Shown: positions 54,415 through 63,718, numbered from the stretch's first letter. The stretch: DNA of 64,000 nucleotides from Saccharomonospora xinjiangensis XJ-54 (GCF_000258175.1 NZ_JH636049.1:25046-89045), one strand, 5' to 3'. Notes: generated from the sequence alone by a model not told the origin. A program made the numbers and translations.

Positions 54415-55737
54415 TCACGAATTCCGGAAGAACCGGTCGAGCACGCGTGTTCCGAACTTGAGCGCCTCCACGGGCACGCGCTCATCGACACCGTGGAACA
54501 ACGCCGAGAAATCGAGGTCGTCCGGCAGCTTCAGCGGCGCGAAGCCGAAGTTGCGGATGCCGAGTTTCTGGAACGCCTTCGCGTCGGTGCCGCCCGACAG
54601 CATGTACGGCAGGGTGCGCGCCCCCGGGTCCTCGGCGAGAACGGCGGCACTCATGGCATCCACCAGCGCGCCGTCGAACGTCGTCTCGACGGGAGGCAGT
54701 TCCAGCCATTCCCTCTCGATGTCCGGGCCGAGGATCTCGTCGAGTTCCCGGTTGAACGCCTCGACCCTGCCCGGCAGGATGCGACAGTCCACTGTGGCCT
54801 CAGCGACCGAAGGGATGACGTTCGCCTTGTATCCGGCGGAGAGCATCGTCGGGTTGGCGGTGTCACGCAGCGTCGCCCCGATCATGCGCGAGATGTTACC
54901 GAGTTTCGCGACCGAACCCTCGATGTCGTCCTCGGGGAAGTCCCACCCCGTGATCTCGGTGACGCCCGCGAGGAACTCGCGCACCGAGTCGGTGAGCACG
55001 ATGGGGAACCGGTGGTTGCCCAGCCGGGTCACGGCCTCGGCGAGCTTGGTGACCGCGTTGTCGTGGTGCAGCATCGACCCGTGGCCTGCCGTGCCGCGCA
55101 CACGCAGAGTCATCCAGCGGATGCCCTTCTCGGCGGTCTCGATGAGATAGGCGCGCACGTTGTCGCGCAGCGTGATCGAGAAACCACCGACCTCGCTGAT
55201 CGCCTCGGTGGCACCCTCGAACAACTCGGGCCGGTTGTCCACCAGCCACTGCGCTCCGTATTGCCCTCCTGCCTCCTCGTCGGCGAGGAACGCGAAGATG
55301 ATGTCACGCGGCGGCACGATGCCGTGGCGCTTGTAGTGCCGAGCCAGCGCGAGGGACATGCCGACCATGTCCTTCATGTCCACGGCTCCCCTGCCCCACA
55401 CATAGCCGTCCTGGACGGCCCCCGAGAACGGGTGCACCGACCACTCGGAGGCGTCGGCAGGCACGACGTCGAGATGCCCGTGCACGAGCAAGGCACCCCG
55501 GCTCGGGTCGGCTCCGGCGAGCCGGGCGATCACGTTGTGCCGGTTCTTACCGCCGGACTCCACGTAGGTGATCTCGTAGCCGACCTCGGTGAGCTTCTCG
55601 GCCACGTACTCGGCCGCCTCCCGCTCGCCGGTCAGCGTCGCCGGATCGCCCGTGTTGGTGGTGTCGATGCGGATCAGCTCGCTCGTCAGCGTCACAGCCT
55701 CGTCGGCGGCCTCGTCGATCAAGTTGGGTGTGGTCAC
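54415..55737 (-). CDS. M20-family zinc peptidase (ArgE/DapE-like)
   Basis: 440 residues from the GTG at 55737 after GGAAGG. Metal-site motifs are LLVHGHLDVVPAD (first His and Asp), WGRGAVDMKD (bridging Asp), FLADEEAGG (catalytic Glu) and a late FHGVDERVP (His). The lid/dimerisation domain contains GTAGHGSMLH. It probably hydrolyses an amide or peptide bond in the cytoplasm; the precise substrate is not predictable. It is a monocistronic gene with its own hairpin. Confidence 0.95.
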   Translation of the reverse strand: MTTPNLIDEAADEAVTLTSELIRIDTTNTGDPATLTGEREAAEYVAEKLTEVGYEITYVESGGKNRHNVIARLAGADPSRGALLVHGHLDVVPADASEWSVHPFSGAVQDGYVWGRGAVDMKDMVGMSLALARHYKRHGIVPPRDIIFAFLADEEAGGQYGAQWLVDNRPELFEGATEAISEVGGFSITLRDNVRAYLIETAEKGIRWMTLRVRGTAGHGSMLHHDNAVTKLAEAVTRLGNHRFPIVLTDSVREFLAGVTEITGWDFPEDDIEGSVAKLGNISRMIGATLRDTANPTMLSAGYKANVIPSVAEATVDCRILPGRVEAFNRELDEILGPDIEREWLELPPVETTFDGALVDAMSAAVLAEDPGARTLPYMLSGGTDAKAFQKLGIRNFGFAPLKLPDDLDFSALFHGVDERVPVEALKFGTRVLDRFFRNS

Positions 55738-55837
55738 CGCACCTTCCTATCATTCGCGCAGGTGAGCTCGCCGGTGGCGCGAAAGGCACCCCCTGTGTAC
55801 GAGCCGTTCGGGCGTCCGCTACTCTATTCACCAGCAA

Positions 55838-55924
55838 GTCCGAGTGGCGGAATGGCAGACGCGCTAGCTTGAGGTGCTAGTGCCCTTAACGGGCGTGGGG
55901 GTTCAAGTCCCCCCTCGGACACCA
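55838..55924 (+). tRNA. tRNA-Leu (GAG)
   Basis: The acceptor stem GTCCGAG (55838-55844) pairs with CTCGGAC (55914-55920), followed by A and an encoded CCA. The anticodon arm CTAGC-TTGAGGT-GCTAG gives anticodon GAG at 55871-55873. A long variable arm (TGCCCTTAACGGGCG) and the GTTCAAGTC T-loop mark a class II leucine tRNA. Confidence 0.97.
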
Positions 55925-56142
55925 GCGGGTGGGATCTCCATCCCATCATTACGGAATTTCTTTCGATCAGACAGCCAGCACAGACTTCTACGCTGGCTGT
56001 CTTTCCGCATCTCCCGGATACCTCCTCCCTGTGGTTGGGGGTGGTGGCCGTGGTTGAGGCGTCTGTTCCGGCCGTGGTTCCGCAGTCACTCCCGGCACCC
56101 GCCGGGTGTACTCCTCCTACTGGATGCGGATCCAGCAACACT

Positions 56143-57168
56143 GGAGCCACCGACGGCTAGATGTAGGAGGGCTGGACGTTGGTGACGCCGTCCCGGAGGC
56201 GTGATGTTGGCGGCTGACGTCGGCGCCGCTGTGTGGCCGGTGGTGGTTGTGGTGGATGTTCCAGACGGCGATCGCAGCTGAGCGGGCGTCTTCGCTGGTG
56301 AACTCGCGAGCGTAGAGGAGTTCTTCGGCCAGGATCCGCTGGTAGCGTTCCACCTTCCCATTGTGGTGAGGCGTGTACGGCTTGATCCTCTGGTGCCGGG
56401 TCTGGTTGCCGACGATCCGGGCGAAGTCGCCTGAGCGGTAACAGGCACCGTTGTCGGTGACGATTCGATGGATGTGGTTGATGCCGTGGGCGGCGAACCA
56501 GACCTGCGCTCGGGCGAGGAACGCGGCCGCGGTGGCACCCTTCTCATCGGCCAGCGGTTCGGTGTAGGCGAGCCGTGAGAACCCTTCGACGATGGAGTGC
56601 AGGTAGATGTAGCCGCGCTTCGCGCCGGCAGACTTGGCGTGCCCGGCTGCCTTGGCTCGGTCGCTGTTGCGGCCGTGGACGCGCCAGCCACCGCCATCGG
56701 GGATCCGCCCGACCTTTTTGACGTCCAGGTGCACCATGTGACCCGGCCAGCGGGCAGTGATCTTCCCCGGGTTGCGGTTGTTCTCGCCATTGGGCTCGAT
56801 GAACTTGCGCTTGCCGAGTCCAAGTCGGGTGAGGTGTCGGCTGACGCTCCGGCGGTTGATCACGAACCCGGTGTTCGCCAGTTCATCGGTGATCCGTTGA
56901 GCCGACCACGTGCGCTCTCGGCGCCAGATCTCGACCTGCTCGATAACCCACGAAGGTGTCGCGTTGGGGCTCCGGTGAGGAATCGAAGAGCGGTCTTGAA
57001 GCCCGGCATCGCCACGACGACGCCATCGGTTGACCCACTTGGATACGCAGGCTCGTGAGATTCCATCTCAGCTGCGACGTGGGCGATGGGGCGGCTCTTG
57101 CAGCGTTCGATCAGGCGTCGTCGACCTTCAACGGACAGAGGAGCGTTGGCGTGCGTCATCGTGGCTCC
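56143..57168 (-). mobile_element. IS481-family-like insertion sequence, degraded
   Basis: About 1.03 kb. Short imperfect terminal inverted repeats, GGAGCCACCGA at the left (56143-56153) and GGAGCCACGA at the right (57168-57159, minus strand), enclose a frameshifted transposase. No target duplication is obvious. The right end coincides with the 3' end of the MFS gene. Exact ends are uncertain by some bases. Confidence 0.7.
56157..57159 (-). pseudogene. IS481-type transposase, frameshifted
   Basis: The ATG at 57159 begins MTHANAPLSVEGRRRLIERC. A one-base loss near 57060 shifts the frame; in the next frame ISRACVSKWVNRWRRRGDAG and INRRSVSRHLTRLGL give the helix-turn-helix region. The DDE integrase core is intact in that frame: HLDVKKVGRI, IVTDNGACYRSG and HHNGKVERYQRI. 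A second shift near 56216 is needed to reach the family-type end TNVQPSYI. With two lost bases the element should be inactive unless rescued by frameshifting. Confidence 0.88.
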
Positions 57169-58664
57169 GCGGCCTCGCTGTGTGCTTCTCCAGCAGGAAG
57201 GTCGTCTCTGGTTGAGCGGGGCAGCCAGCGGAGAGCGACGATGCCGAGCGCGAGGTGGAGCAGGCTGGCCGCGGCTGCTGCTACGTGCAGGCCGGTGAGG
57301 AAGGCCGACTTGGCGTCGGTGACCAGCGTTTGTGCCAGGCCTGGGAGTTGAAGCGTTTCGTCGAGTGTCGGCGCGAGGTCGGGGCCTTGGAGTCGGAACA
57401 GCAAGGCGGCAAGTGAGCCGAGGAGTGCGATGCCGAGAGCGTTACCTATCTCATTACTGGTCTCGGCGATCGCGCCAGCTGAGCCTGCCCGCTCGGGCGG
57501 AACCGCACCGACGGCGGTGTCGGCGACGACCGCGAATGAGATGCCGTAGCCGATGCCAGCGATCGCTGTGGAGGTGATGTACCAGCCGATCCCACCGGTG
57601 ACGGTGGTGGGCAGGAGAAGGAGGAGTCCGATGGCGATGGAGAAGTGGCAGATCAGCAAGGCGGTGCGCTTGCCAATGCGATCGACCACTGCTGGGGTCA
57701 CGATGCAGGTCGTGGTGAGCACGACGGCCCCTGGCAGCGCCAGCAGTGCGGCTTGCAGGACGGGAATATCGAGGACGGACTGCAGGTAGATGCCAGCCAG
57801 GTAGGCGGATGCTGACCATGCAGCCAGGGGCAGCAGGCCGGTGATCATTGCGACGGCTAAGACTCGGTCACGGAACAGCGAGAAATCGATGAGCGGATGG
57901 TCCAGGTGCCGCTGGCGCACTCCGAACCATGCGAGTACGGCGATCCCTGCAAGTCCGGCGAGCACCGCCGAGACCGAGAGGCCCTCGGCTGCAGCGTGCT
58001 TGAGACCGTAGATCGCCAGGAGTAGACCGACTGCCGAGGTCGCCACGCTGAGGACGTCGATTCGGCCGGGCCGGGTGGCACGTACTTCCCTGAGCAGGGT
58101 GGGTGCGAAGCACAGGAACAGGACGATGACGGGAAGGTTGATCAAGAAGACCGCTCCCCACCAGAAGCGTTCCAACAGGACACCACCGATGATGGGGCCA
58201 ATCGCGAATCCTGCGGCGAAGGTGGCGGCGAAGATGCCGATGGCCTGCGCCCGTCGCTTCGGGTTGGTGAACAGCTCGCTGAGCACCGCCAGGGCGGAAG
58301 GAAGCAGGGTGGCTCCCGCGATACCCATCAGGGCACGGGCAGCGACGAGGAGCTCGGGGGTGGGGGCGAGTGCGGCGGCTGCCGAGCCGATGCCGAAGAA
58401 GCTCGCGCCGGTCATGAGCAGCTTGAGTCGGCCGTACCGGTCGCCGATGTTCCCGAACGCGATGAGCAGGGAGCCCACGGCGAAGCCGTAGATGTCCAGG
58501 ATCCACAGTGCCTGGTCGGCGCTGGGGTTGAGCGCTTGGCTGACCCTCGGCATGGCAAGGAACAAGATGGAGCCATCCATCGAGACCAGGAGCACGGGAC
58601 CGAGGACGACCAGCAGACCGAGCCAGGCCCGGACACCGCTGCCGCTTGTGGGGTGTTGCGTCAT
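57156..58664 (-). CDS. MFS drug transporter, DHA2 (14-helix) family
   Basis: 502 residues from the ATG at 58664 (MTQHPTSGSGVRAW). Helix 1 has VLLVSMDGSILFLAMPRVS, typical of DHA2 pumps such as those for quaternary ammonium and antibiotics; GFAIGPIIGGVLLERFWWG fits motif C. About fourteen helices. The last codons and TGA lie inside the right end of the IS element, so the C terminus may have been altered by insertion. It diverges from an MmyB-like regulator that probably controls it. Confidence 0.9.
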   Translation of the reverse strand: MTQHPTSGSGVRAWLGLLVVLGPVLLVSMDGSILFLAMPRVSQALNPSADQALWILDIYGFAVGSLLIAFGNIGDRYGRLKLLMTGASFFGIGSAAAALAPTPELLVAARALMGIAGATLLPSALAVLSELFTNPKRRAQAIGIFAATFAAGFAIGPIIGGVLLERFWWGAVFLINLPVIVLFLCFAPTLLREVRATRPGRIDVLSVATSAVGLLLAIYGLKHAAAEGLSVSAVLAGLAGIAVLAWFGVRQRHLDHPLIDFSLFRDRVLAVAMITGLLPLAAWSASAYLAGIYLQSVLDIPVLQAALLALPGAVVLTTTCIVTPAVVDRIGKRTALLICHFSIAIGLLLLLPTTVTGGIGWYITSTAIAGIGYGISFAVVADTAVGAVPPERAGSAGAIAETSNEIGNALGIALLGSLAALLFRLQGPDLAPTLDETLQLPGLAQTLVTDAKSAFLTGLHVAAAAASLLHLALGIVALRWLPRSTRDDLPAGEAHSEAAEPR

Positions 58665-58711
58665 GCAGGCAACGCTCGATCCCGGCGCGTCCAACAGCCA
58701 GCCACCTGTTG

Positions 58712-58736
58712 TGGGTACACCCATCAGGTACACCCA
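58712..58736. promoter_or_regulatory. Candidate operator between MFS gene and regulator
   Basis: GGTACACCCA occurs twice in direct orientation (58714-58723 and 58727-58736), 13 bases apart. The first copy also forms the palindrome TGGGT-AC-ACCCA (58712-58723). Its place in the divergent promoter suggests binding by the adjacent regulator. Confidence 0.5.
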
Positions 58737-58768
58737 CCCGCGGGCGGAGGCCGCCTAGTCTCGAGGGT

Positions 58769-59695
58769 GTGGAAAGCCTCGGAGCATTCTTGAAGAGCCG
58801 CCGCGATCGCGTGACCCCGGACCAGATTGGGCTACGCACCTATGGGACTGCCCGGCGCGTACCGGGGCTACGCCGCGAGGAGCTTGCCCACCTGGCAGGG
58901 GTCAGCGCCGGCTACTACACCCGGCTGGAGCAGGGCCAGGCAGAGACGGCCTCCGACCAGGTTCTCGACGCACTCGCGCGTGTGCTGGAACTGGACGAAG
59001 TAGAGACCGCACACCTTCATAATCTCGCCCGACAATCCTCGCGGCCCGGCCTGGCCGAACCCCCTGAGGAGGAGCCCCAGCCACGGGTTCTCGCACTGCT
59101 CGCATCGCTGGCCGAGACGACCCCAGCCATCGTGCTGGGCAGACGCGGAGACGTGCTCGCCTGGAACCGCACCGGCCACGCACTTCTCGCCGAACACGTC
59201 GCCTACGAGGCGCCCCACCACCCGCAGACTCGTCCCTCGATTCCGAGGATGTTCTTCTTGGACCCTCTCACCAGAGATCTACACCTCAACTGGGACGAGC
59301 TCGCCCGCATCCACGTCGCCTACCTGCGACTCACAGCCGGGCGCTTCCCGACCGACGCGCGCCTGGCGAACCTCATCGGTGAGCTCACGATGCGCAGTGA
59401 CCAGTTCGCCACGATGTGGGCAACCGGTGAAGTCGCCGACTGCACCACCGGCGACATGCACCTACAACACCCCACCATCGGCGCCGCGAGCGTCGCCTAC
59501 CAGGTCTGGCTCCAACCCGACAGCCCAGACCACCGCCTCGAGATCTACACCCCCAACGACACCTCCTCCGCAGACGCACTTCAGATCCTCACCCAGCGCG
59601 TTCCTGGAGAGGACCAGCCAGCCGCGGGGTTGCCTCAGAATCCCGCGACCGGTCACGACCGCTCCGGCATGAACGTTCTGCCCCGCAACAGCTAG
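58769..59695 (+). CDS. XRE-type regulator with MmyB-like sensor domain
   Basis: 308 residues from the GTG at 58769, after GAGGGT. The N terminus has VPGLRREELAHLAGVSAGYYTRLEQG, the helix-turn-helix signature of MmyB-type regulators; the C-terminal half (GRRGDVLAWNRTGHALL to TGEVADCTTGDMHLQHPTIG) is the PAS-like MmyB ligand pocket, which binds lipid-like molecules in known members. Its 104-base divergent arrangement with the MFS gene suggests it represses that transporter. Confidence 0.93.
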   Translation: MESLGAFLKSRRDRVTPDQIGLRTYGTARRVPGLRREELAHLAGVSAGYYTRLEQGQAETASDQVLDALARVLELDEVETAHLHNLARQSSRPGLAEPPEEEPQPRVLALLASLAETTPAIVLGRRGDVLAWNRTGHALLAEHVAYEAPHHPQTRPSIPRMFFLDPLTRDLHLNWDELARIHVAYLRLTAGRFPTDARLANLIGELTMRSDQFATMWATGEVADCTTGDMHLQHPTIGAASVAYQVWLQPDSPDHRLEIYTPNDTSSADALQILTQRVPGEDQPAAGLPQNPATGHDRSGMNVLPRNS

Positions 59696-59707
59696 ACGCC
59701 CCCATTG

Positions 59708-60010
59708 AAGATCAAACAAACTGGCCGAACACATCCGCACCCACGTCGTGTCCCGCCGTAATGCCCGCGGGGGCCGCAGCGCAGCCGAGCATCAGATCGC
59801 CGCCCTGCGGTGTCTGTACAACCACGCCGTCGCCGACGGCCTGATCCCGAAGTCCGACAACCCGGCACGACGGATGGCGAAACCTCGCCGACTCCCCTTC
59901 ATCCGACGAGGTCTGCCCGACACCAGCCTGGAGGAAATCAGCCACGTCGCGGCCACCACCGGCAACGATCGAGCGGACACCCTGCTGCTCCGCCAACATA
60001 CTGCGAACTT
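59708..60010 (+). pseudogene. Tyrosine recombinase (integrase) remnant
   Basis: A single open stretch encodes the core-binding part of an integrase: AEHQIAALRCLYNHAVADGL, KSDNPARRMAKPRRLPFIRR and LEEISHVAATTGNDRADTLL. It starts right after a stop, has no plausible start codon, and loses similarity at about LLLRQH, so the whole catalytic domain (RHRY) is missing. It is a relic of a phage or mobilisable element downstream of the tRNA. Confidence 0.75.
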
Positions 60011-60381
60011 GTCCATCCTCGCCCCAAAGCCACCGGGTGGTCGGCGAGGCCCACGCAACGCGGAAATGCGTACAAGTTGTCAGGTAGTTCGCCGATCCCT
60101 CACTGTCAGAGACTCGAAACTGCCCTCGCGTCCCGATTCCAACTTCGCCGACCGCATCCGAGACCAACGGTCTTGGTGCGGGAACCTCTACGCACGTTTG
60201 CCCTCGCCGTTGGGCTGATTAGCGTGTTCGTCGTGCCCGAGGCACTCGGCCATCTCCGTTTCCAGCGTGGCCTCCAGCACCGTCCTCGTCAGCTGCCGGG
60301 CAGGCGGGTCCGTAACAGGAACAGTGTTTCCGACGGTTGGTGTGAGAGCGTGTCCTACCCGCCCACAGGCAAGGAGCGTGG
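60011..60381. other. 370-base non-coding stretch after the integrase remnant
   Basis: No convincing gene, RNA or large repeat. It may contain further decayed integrase-linked DNA. I looked for but did not find a copy of the tRNA-Leu 3' end here. Confidence 0.4.
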
Positions 60382-62301
60382 CTATCGGTCCAGGACGTCG
60401 AGTACGCCGTCGGCGAGGCCGTCGATGAGTTGGCTGCTGAGCAGGTCGGCGAGTTCGCCTGCTTCCCGCATCCGCTTGTGGAACAAGCGCACAGCGCGGA
60501 AGGCTTGACCTAGCCGTTGTTGCTCGTCGAGAGGCAGCAGTGGCACGTCAACCCGGCGGACGTCGAGTCTGCGTGCTCCGGACAGCGTCGTGCTGCTCGC
60601 CTCGACCGTGCGGCTCGCGGAGAGGTAGCCGGCGAGGAACTCAGCGTCCAGGCGCGCCGGGTCGACTCGGAGCAGGTGCAGGTTGGGGCCCAGGATCAGG
60701 CCCGGCTCGTCGATGAGGCGCGCCACCGTAGGTGTGCCTCCCGCGACGAGGGTCGGGACGACGACGTCGCCCGGTTCGAGGTGCACGAGGTCCGTGTCGG
60801 GAGGGTGCACCAGCCGCAGGGCCGGGGCCGTGCCGGTGGCGACGTCGCGTCCGGTCAACACCAGCTCGCCCACGGCGTCTGTCGCATCGTCCAGTTCGAG
60901 CTTCCCGGTGTGCTGCCGCACCGTCAGTGCACCGGCTTTGGCCAGTTCGGAAATTGTCAGGGTCGGATGGGTCTCCGGTGGCCGTCCGGTCACGTCGGGC
61001 AGCAGATCAATCACCGGCCCCAGGATCTGCTGCAATCGCCGGCGCTGGTTGTCCAGCTCCGCCGTGTCGATGGTCGCGCGCGGTGTGGGCAGATGGCGCG
61101 CCGGAGTCAGGTCGACGTCCTCGTCCAGGAGATCGATCGCCTCGACGACGTCGTGCCGGCCCGGCATGGTGTGGAGCGTGCCCGCTTGGAACGCCTGCCA
61201 GGGCTCCACAACGGCGGAGCGTAGCGCGGGCCAGTCTGCCTCACCGCGCGCACGGCCTCCGTGGACACTCGCGTCCACCAGCAGGACAGACGTCGCCGTG
61301 TCGGCGCCGGTCGGAGCCCGAAGCAACCACACATGCAGCGGTATCCCGGTGGAAGCGAGCAGCCCGGCGGGCAGAGCGAAGACAGCACGAATCACGCCAC
61401 GCCGGACGAGTTCTTTGCGGATGAGACGCCCGGAACGGCGCGAGGCGACAGCGGCGGGCAGCACAGCGACCACGACGCCACCCGGGCGAGCGTGGGCCAG
61501 GCAATGCTGCAACCAGGCCAGCTCCGGTTCGCTCTTCACCGGCAGCCCGTAGTCCCAGCGTCTGTCGACGCTGAGTTCCTCGTAACCCCAGTCGCGATAG
61601 CCGAAGGGTGGTTCGCAGAACACCACATCAGCACGGACGTTCGCATGGCCGTCGGCGCGGAGAGCGTCGCCTGCCACGACGGTGGCGGGCGCGTGGAACC
61701 GCAACCGCGCTTGCGCGAGCCGCGCGAGATCAGCATCGAGTTCCTGGCCGAGTACCCGGTCGGCGCCGCGCTCGGCCGCGGCCTTCAACGCGTTGCCGAC
61801 ACCGCACGCCGGGTCGAGCACGACTCCGTGCACGTCGGCCAGTTCGACTATGAGGTCCGCGAGTTCGACCGGGGTGACCGAGTGGCGTCGCCGCAATGTC
61901 GCGGTATGGCGTCGGTAGAGCTGTTCGGCCAATTCGGCCTGGGAGCGGGCATCGAGCCGGTCGAGTTGTTCCCGCACCGCCTCCGGCAGGTCCGTCTCTC
62001 GGTCCGGGGAGTGGAGGTACTCCCCCAGCTCGGCAAGGAGTCGCGTGATATCGGCATCACCACGCCCGAACGAGAGGGAATGCCACAGAGCGTCCTCGCT
62101 GTCGGACACCCGGAGCTTTCCCTGCTTACGCAACCATTGCTCGACCTCGGTGAGCCGGAACTTGGGGCTTGCCGCCCCGCTCGTCACCGGCTCAGGAAAG
62201 TCCGGGTGGCGACGCCGCCAGTTGCTGACCGCCGCCCGTCCGACGTCCGCCAACCGCGCGACCTCTGCCGCGCTCACCAGATGCTCGTCGCCACTCACCA
62301 T
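60382..62301 (-). CDS. N6-adenine DNA methyltransferase with type I specificity-like C terminus
   Basis: 639 residues from ATG 62301 after AAAGGGG. The N terminus (about 8-65) is a DNA-binding helix-turn-helix (VSAAEVARLADVGRAAVSNW). The methylase core has the SAM motif VVLDPACGVGNAL (near 160) and a catalytic motif reading CEPPFGYRDWG with Glu230 where N-6 methylases have Asn, Asp or Ser before PPF/Y. The C-terminal region resembles half of a type I S subunit (LEPGDVVVPTLVAGG, LDVRRVDVPLLPLDEQQRLG). This is an M-S type fusion. No restriction subunit is adjacent within the window. If the Glu abolishes catalysis it may serve only in DNA recognition or control. Confidence 0.88.
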   Translation of the reverse strand: MVSGDEHLVSAAEVARLADVGRAAVSNWRRRHPDFPEPVTSGAASPKFRLTEVEQWLRKQGKLRVSDSEDALWHSLSFGRGDADITRLLAELGEYLHSPDRETDLPEAVREQLDRLDARSQAELAEQLYRRHTATLRRRHSVTPVELADLIVELADVHGVVLDPACGVGNALKAAAERGADRVLGQELDADLARLAQARLRFHAPATVVAGDALRADGHANVRADVVFCEPPFGYRDWGYEELSVDRRWDYGLPVKSEPELAWLQHCLAHARPGGVVVAVLPAAVASRRSGRLIRKELVRRGVIRAVFALPAGLLASTGIPLHVWLLRAPTGADTATSVLLVDASVHGGRARGEADWPALRSAVVEPWQAFQAGTLHTMPGRHDVVEAIDLLDEDVDLTPARHLPTPRATIDTAELDNQRRRLQQILGPVIDLLPDVTGRPPETHPTLTISELAKAGALTVRQHTGKLELDDATDAVGELVLTGRDVATGTAPALRLVHPPDTDLVHLEPGDVVVPTLVAGGTPTVARLIDEPGLILGPNLHLLRVDPARLDAEFLAGYLSASRTVEASSTTLSGARRLDVRRVDVPLLPLDEQQRLGQAFRAVRLFHKRMREAGELADLLSSQLIDGLADGVLDVLDR

Positions 62302-62345
62302 GTCCCCTTTCCAAGCCGTGAACATACCACACAAGATACTCAGTG

Positions 62346-62374
62346 TTGACTGTGTTCACAGAACATGATTAACT
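62346..62374 (+). promoter_or_regulatory. Promoter with a palindromic operator in its spacer
   Basis: TTGACT (62346-62351) and TTAACT (62369-62374) are separated by 17 bases. The perfect palindrome TGTTC-ACA-GAACA (62353-62365) fills the spacer. Further GTTCAC copies lie at 62381-62386 and, inverted, at 62318-62323 towards the methylase start, so a regulator could act on both divergent genes. Confidence 0.6.
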
Positions 62375-62429
62375 CTGCGCGTTCACAATCGACCGTGTTG
62401 TCGTCGTCCACCCCGAAAGCAGAGACCTC

Positions 62430-62918
62430 ATGCACGCGCAGCCAGCGTTTCCGTATCCACCTGGAGCTTCGGCTCAAGCCAACCGCCGACGGCACCGTTC
62501 GCCCGCTGTGCTCGGCTTCCTGACGGGAGCCTCAGCGGTAGGCGCCGCGTGGGCGATCTGGGCACTGACTCCAGCGCTGACGGGGCCTGACACCTTCACC
62601 CTGAACGGAACCTTCACCTTGCTCGACGGAGCGATCGGCAACGTCTCGACAACGGGCTGCATGGGCACGGGAGGCTACGACGACATCGCCGAGGGCACGA
62701 GCGTCACCGTGTACGACGAAGCGGGCACCGTCCTCGCGACCGGAGGGTTGATCGACTCCCAGCTGGACACAGTCAGCTCCGACTGCGTTTTCACGCTCCA
62801 GGTCGCGGAGGTCCCTGACGATCGCCCCATGTATCAGGTGGAGGTCTCTCATCGAGGAAAAGTCGCCGTCGATGCTGACTCCGCCAAGCTCGGTGCGGTC
62901 TCACTTTCGCTGGGATAG
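62430..62918 (+). CDS. Membrane-anchored exported protein (hypothetical)
   Basis: 162 residues. A basic N terminus (ANRRRHRSPAVLG) leads to one membrane helix (about 27-50), then a soluble beta-rich domain of about 110 residues with two cysteines (TTGCMGTGGYDD and SSDCVFTLQV) that could form a disulfide outside the cell. No known domain recognised. It is 60 bases upstream of the sigma factor gene; a link between them is possible but not shown. Confidence 0.8.
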   Translation: MHAQPAFPYPPGASAQANRRRHRSPAVLGFLTGASAVGAAWAIWALTPALTGPDTFTLNGTFTLLDGAIGNVSTTGCMGTGGYDDIAEGTSVTVYDEAGTVLATGGLIDSQLDTVSSDCVFTLQVAEVPDDRPMYQVEVSHRGKVAVDADSAKLGAVSLSLG

Positions 62919-62978
62919 CGGTTCACAACCCAGAACGACGATACAGCCCGACAACCAGTTTTCACCGGGGAGTGTCCT

Positions 62979-63638
62979 ATGCAGACGAATGTGCTCGCGG
63001 AGCAGCTCTCGGCCGCACGCTCCGGCGACAGGGCGGCCACGAACGGCCTTTTCGCCACACTGCAACCAATGATCATGCGCTACTGCCGCGCTCGAATCGA
63101 TGCAAGCGGACACGATCACGCGGCCGATGTCACCCAGGAAGTGTTCATCGCTGCGCTGAGCTCGATGCACCGCTTCCGCGGTCCCGAGACCAGTTTCCTG
63201 TCGTTCGTTTTCGGTATCGCCGCGCACAAGATCGCCGACTACCACCGGGCTCGCAGCCGGGACCGCACTCACCTGGCGGCCGAGCCCGTGGACGGACCGG
63301 ATCCGGAACTCGGCCCGGAGCAGCGGGTGTTGCGAACCGAACTCGGCGCGCGGATGCGGGGCCTCCTCGGCCTGCTGACCGAATCACAGAGCGAGATCCT
63401 GATTCTGCGCGTGGCCGTGGGCATGACCGCTGATGAGACAGCCGCGGTCGTGGGGTCTACTCCGGCGGCAGTGCGGGTGGCCCAACATCGCGCTCTGCAG
63501 AAGCTGAGACGCCACCTCTCGACCGACAACGCGGAGACCATACGTGCCCGGCGGTTCAGCGGCCCTTCAGCAAGCAAGGCACCGTCCAGGCCCGCGCACG
63601 GCAGGACAGCGGGGATGTCAAGCGCTCGTCCGGCGTGA
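62979..63638 (+). CDS. Sigma-70 family (ECF-type) RNA polymerase sigma factor
   Basis: 219 residues. ATG at 62979 six bases after GGGGAG. Region 2 is visible in DVTQEVFIAALSSMHRFRG and FLSFVFGIAAHKIADYHR, region 4 in LTESQSEILILRVAVGMTADETAAVVGSTPAAVRVAQHRALQKLRRHL. There is a 35-residue basic, disordered C-terminal tail. No adjacent anti-sigma factor is evident, although the membrane protein upstream is a weak candidate. Confidence 0.92.
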   Translation: MQTNVLAEQLSAARSGDRAATNGLFATLQPMIMRYCRARIDASGHDHAADVTQEVFIAALSSMHRFRGPETSFLSFVFGIAAHKIADYHRARSRDRTHLAAEPVDGPDPELGPEQRVLRTELGARMRGLLGLLTESQSEILILRVAVGMTADETAAVVGSTPAAVRVAQHRALQKLRRHLSTDNAETIRARRFSGPSASKAPSRPAHGRTAGMSSARPA

Positions 63639-63718
63639 CCCGAGAGGCGCCCCGCGGTCACGACAAGTCTGGAATTGCATCGGCCTCAACCCCTACGCTG
63701 GCCCGCGCTGGAGGTGCG

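Noticed and set aside
56117..56863. Intact transposase gene
   Set aside because: The frame lacks the N-terminal helix-turn-helix part, which is in another frame upstream, and the C terminus needs a further shift.
59748..60218. Complete small gene of 156 codons
   Set aside because: Only its first half resembles an integrase; the rest is unrelated sequence and there is no proper start.
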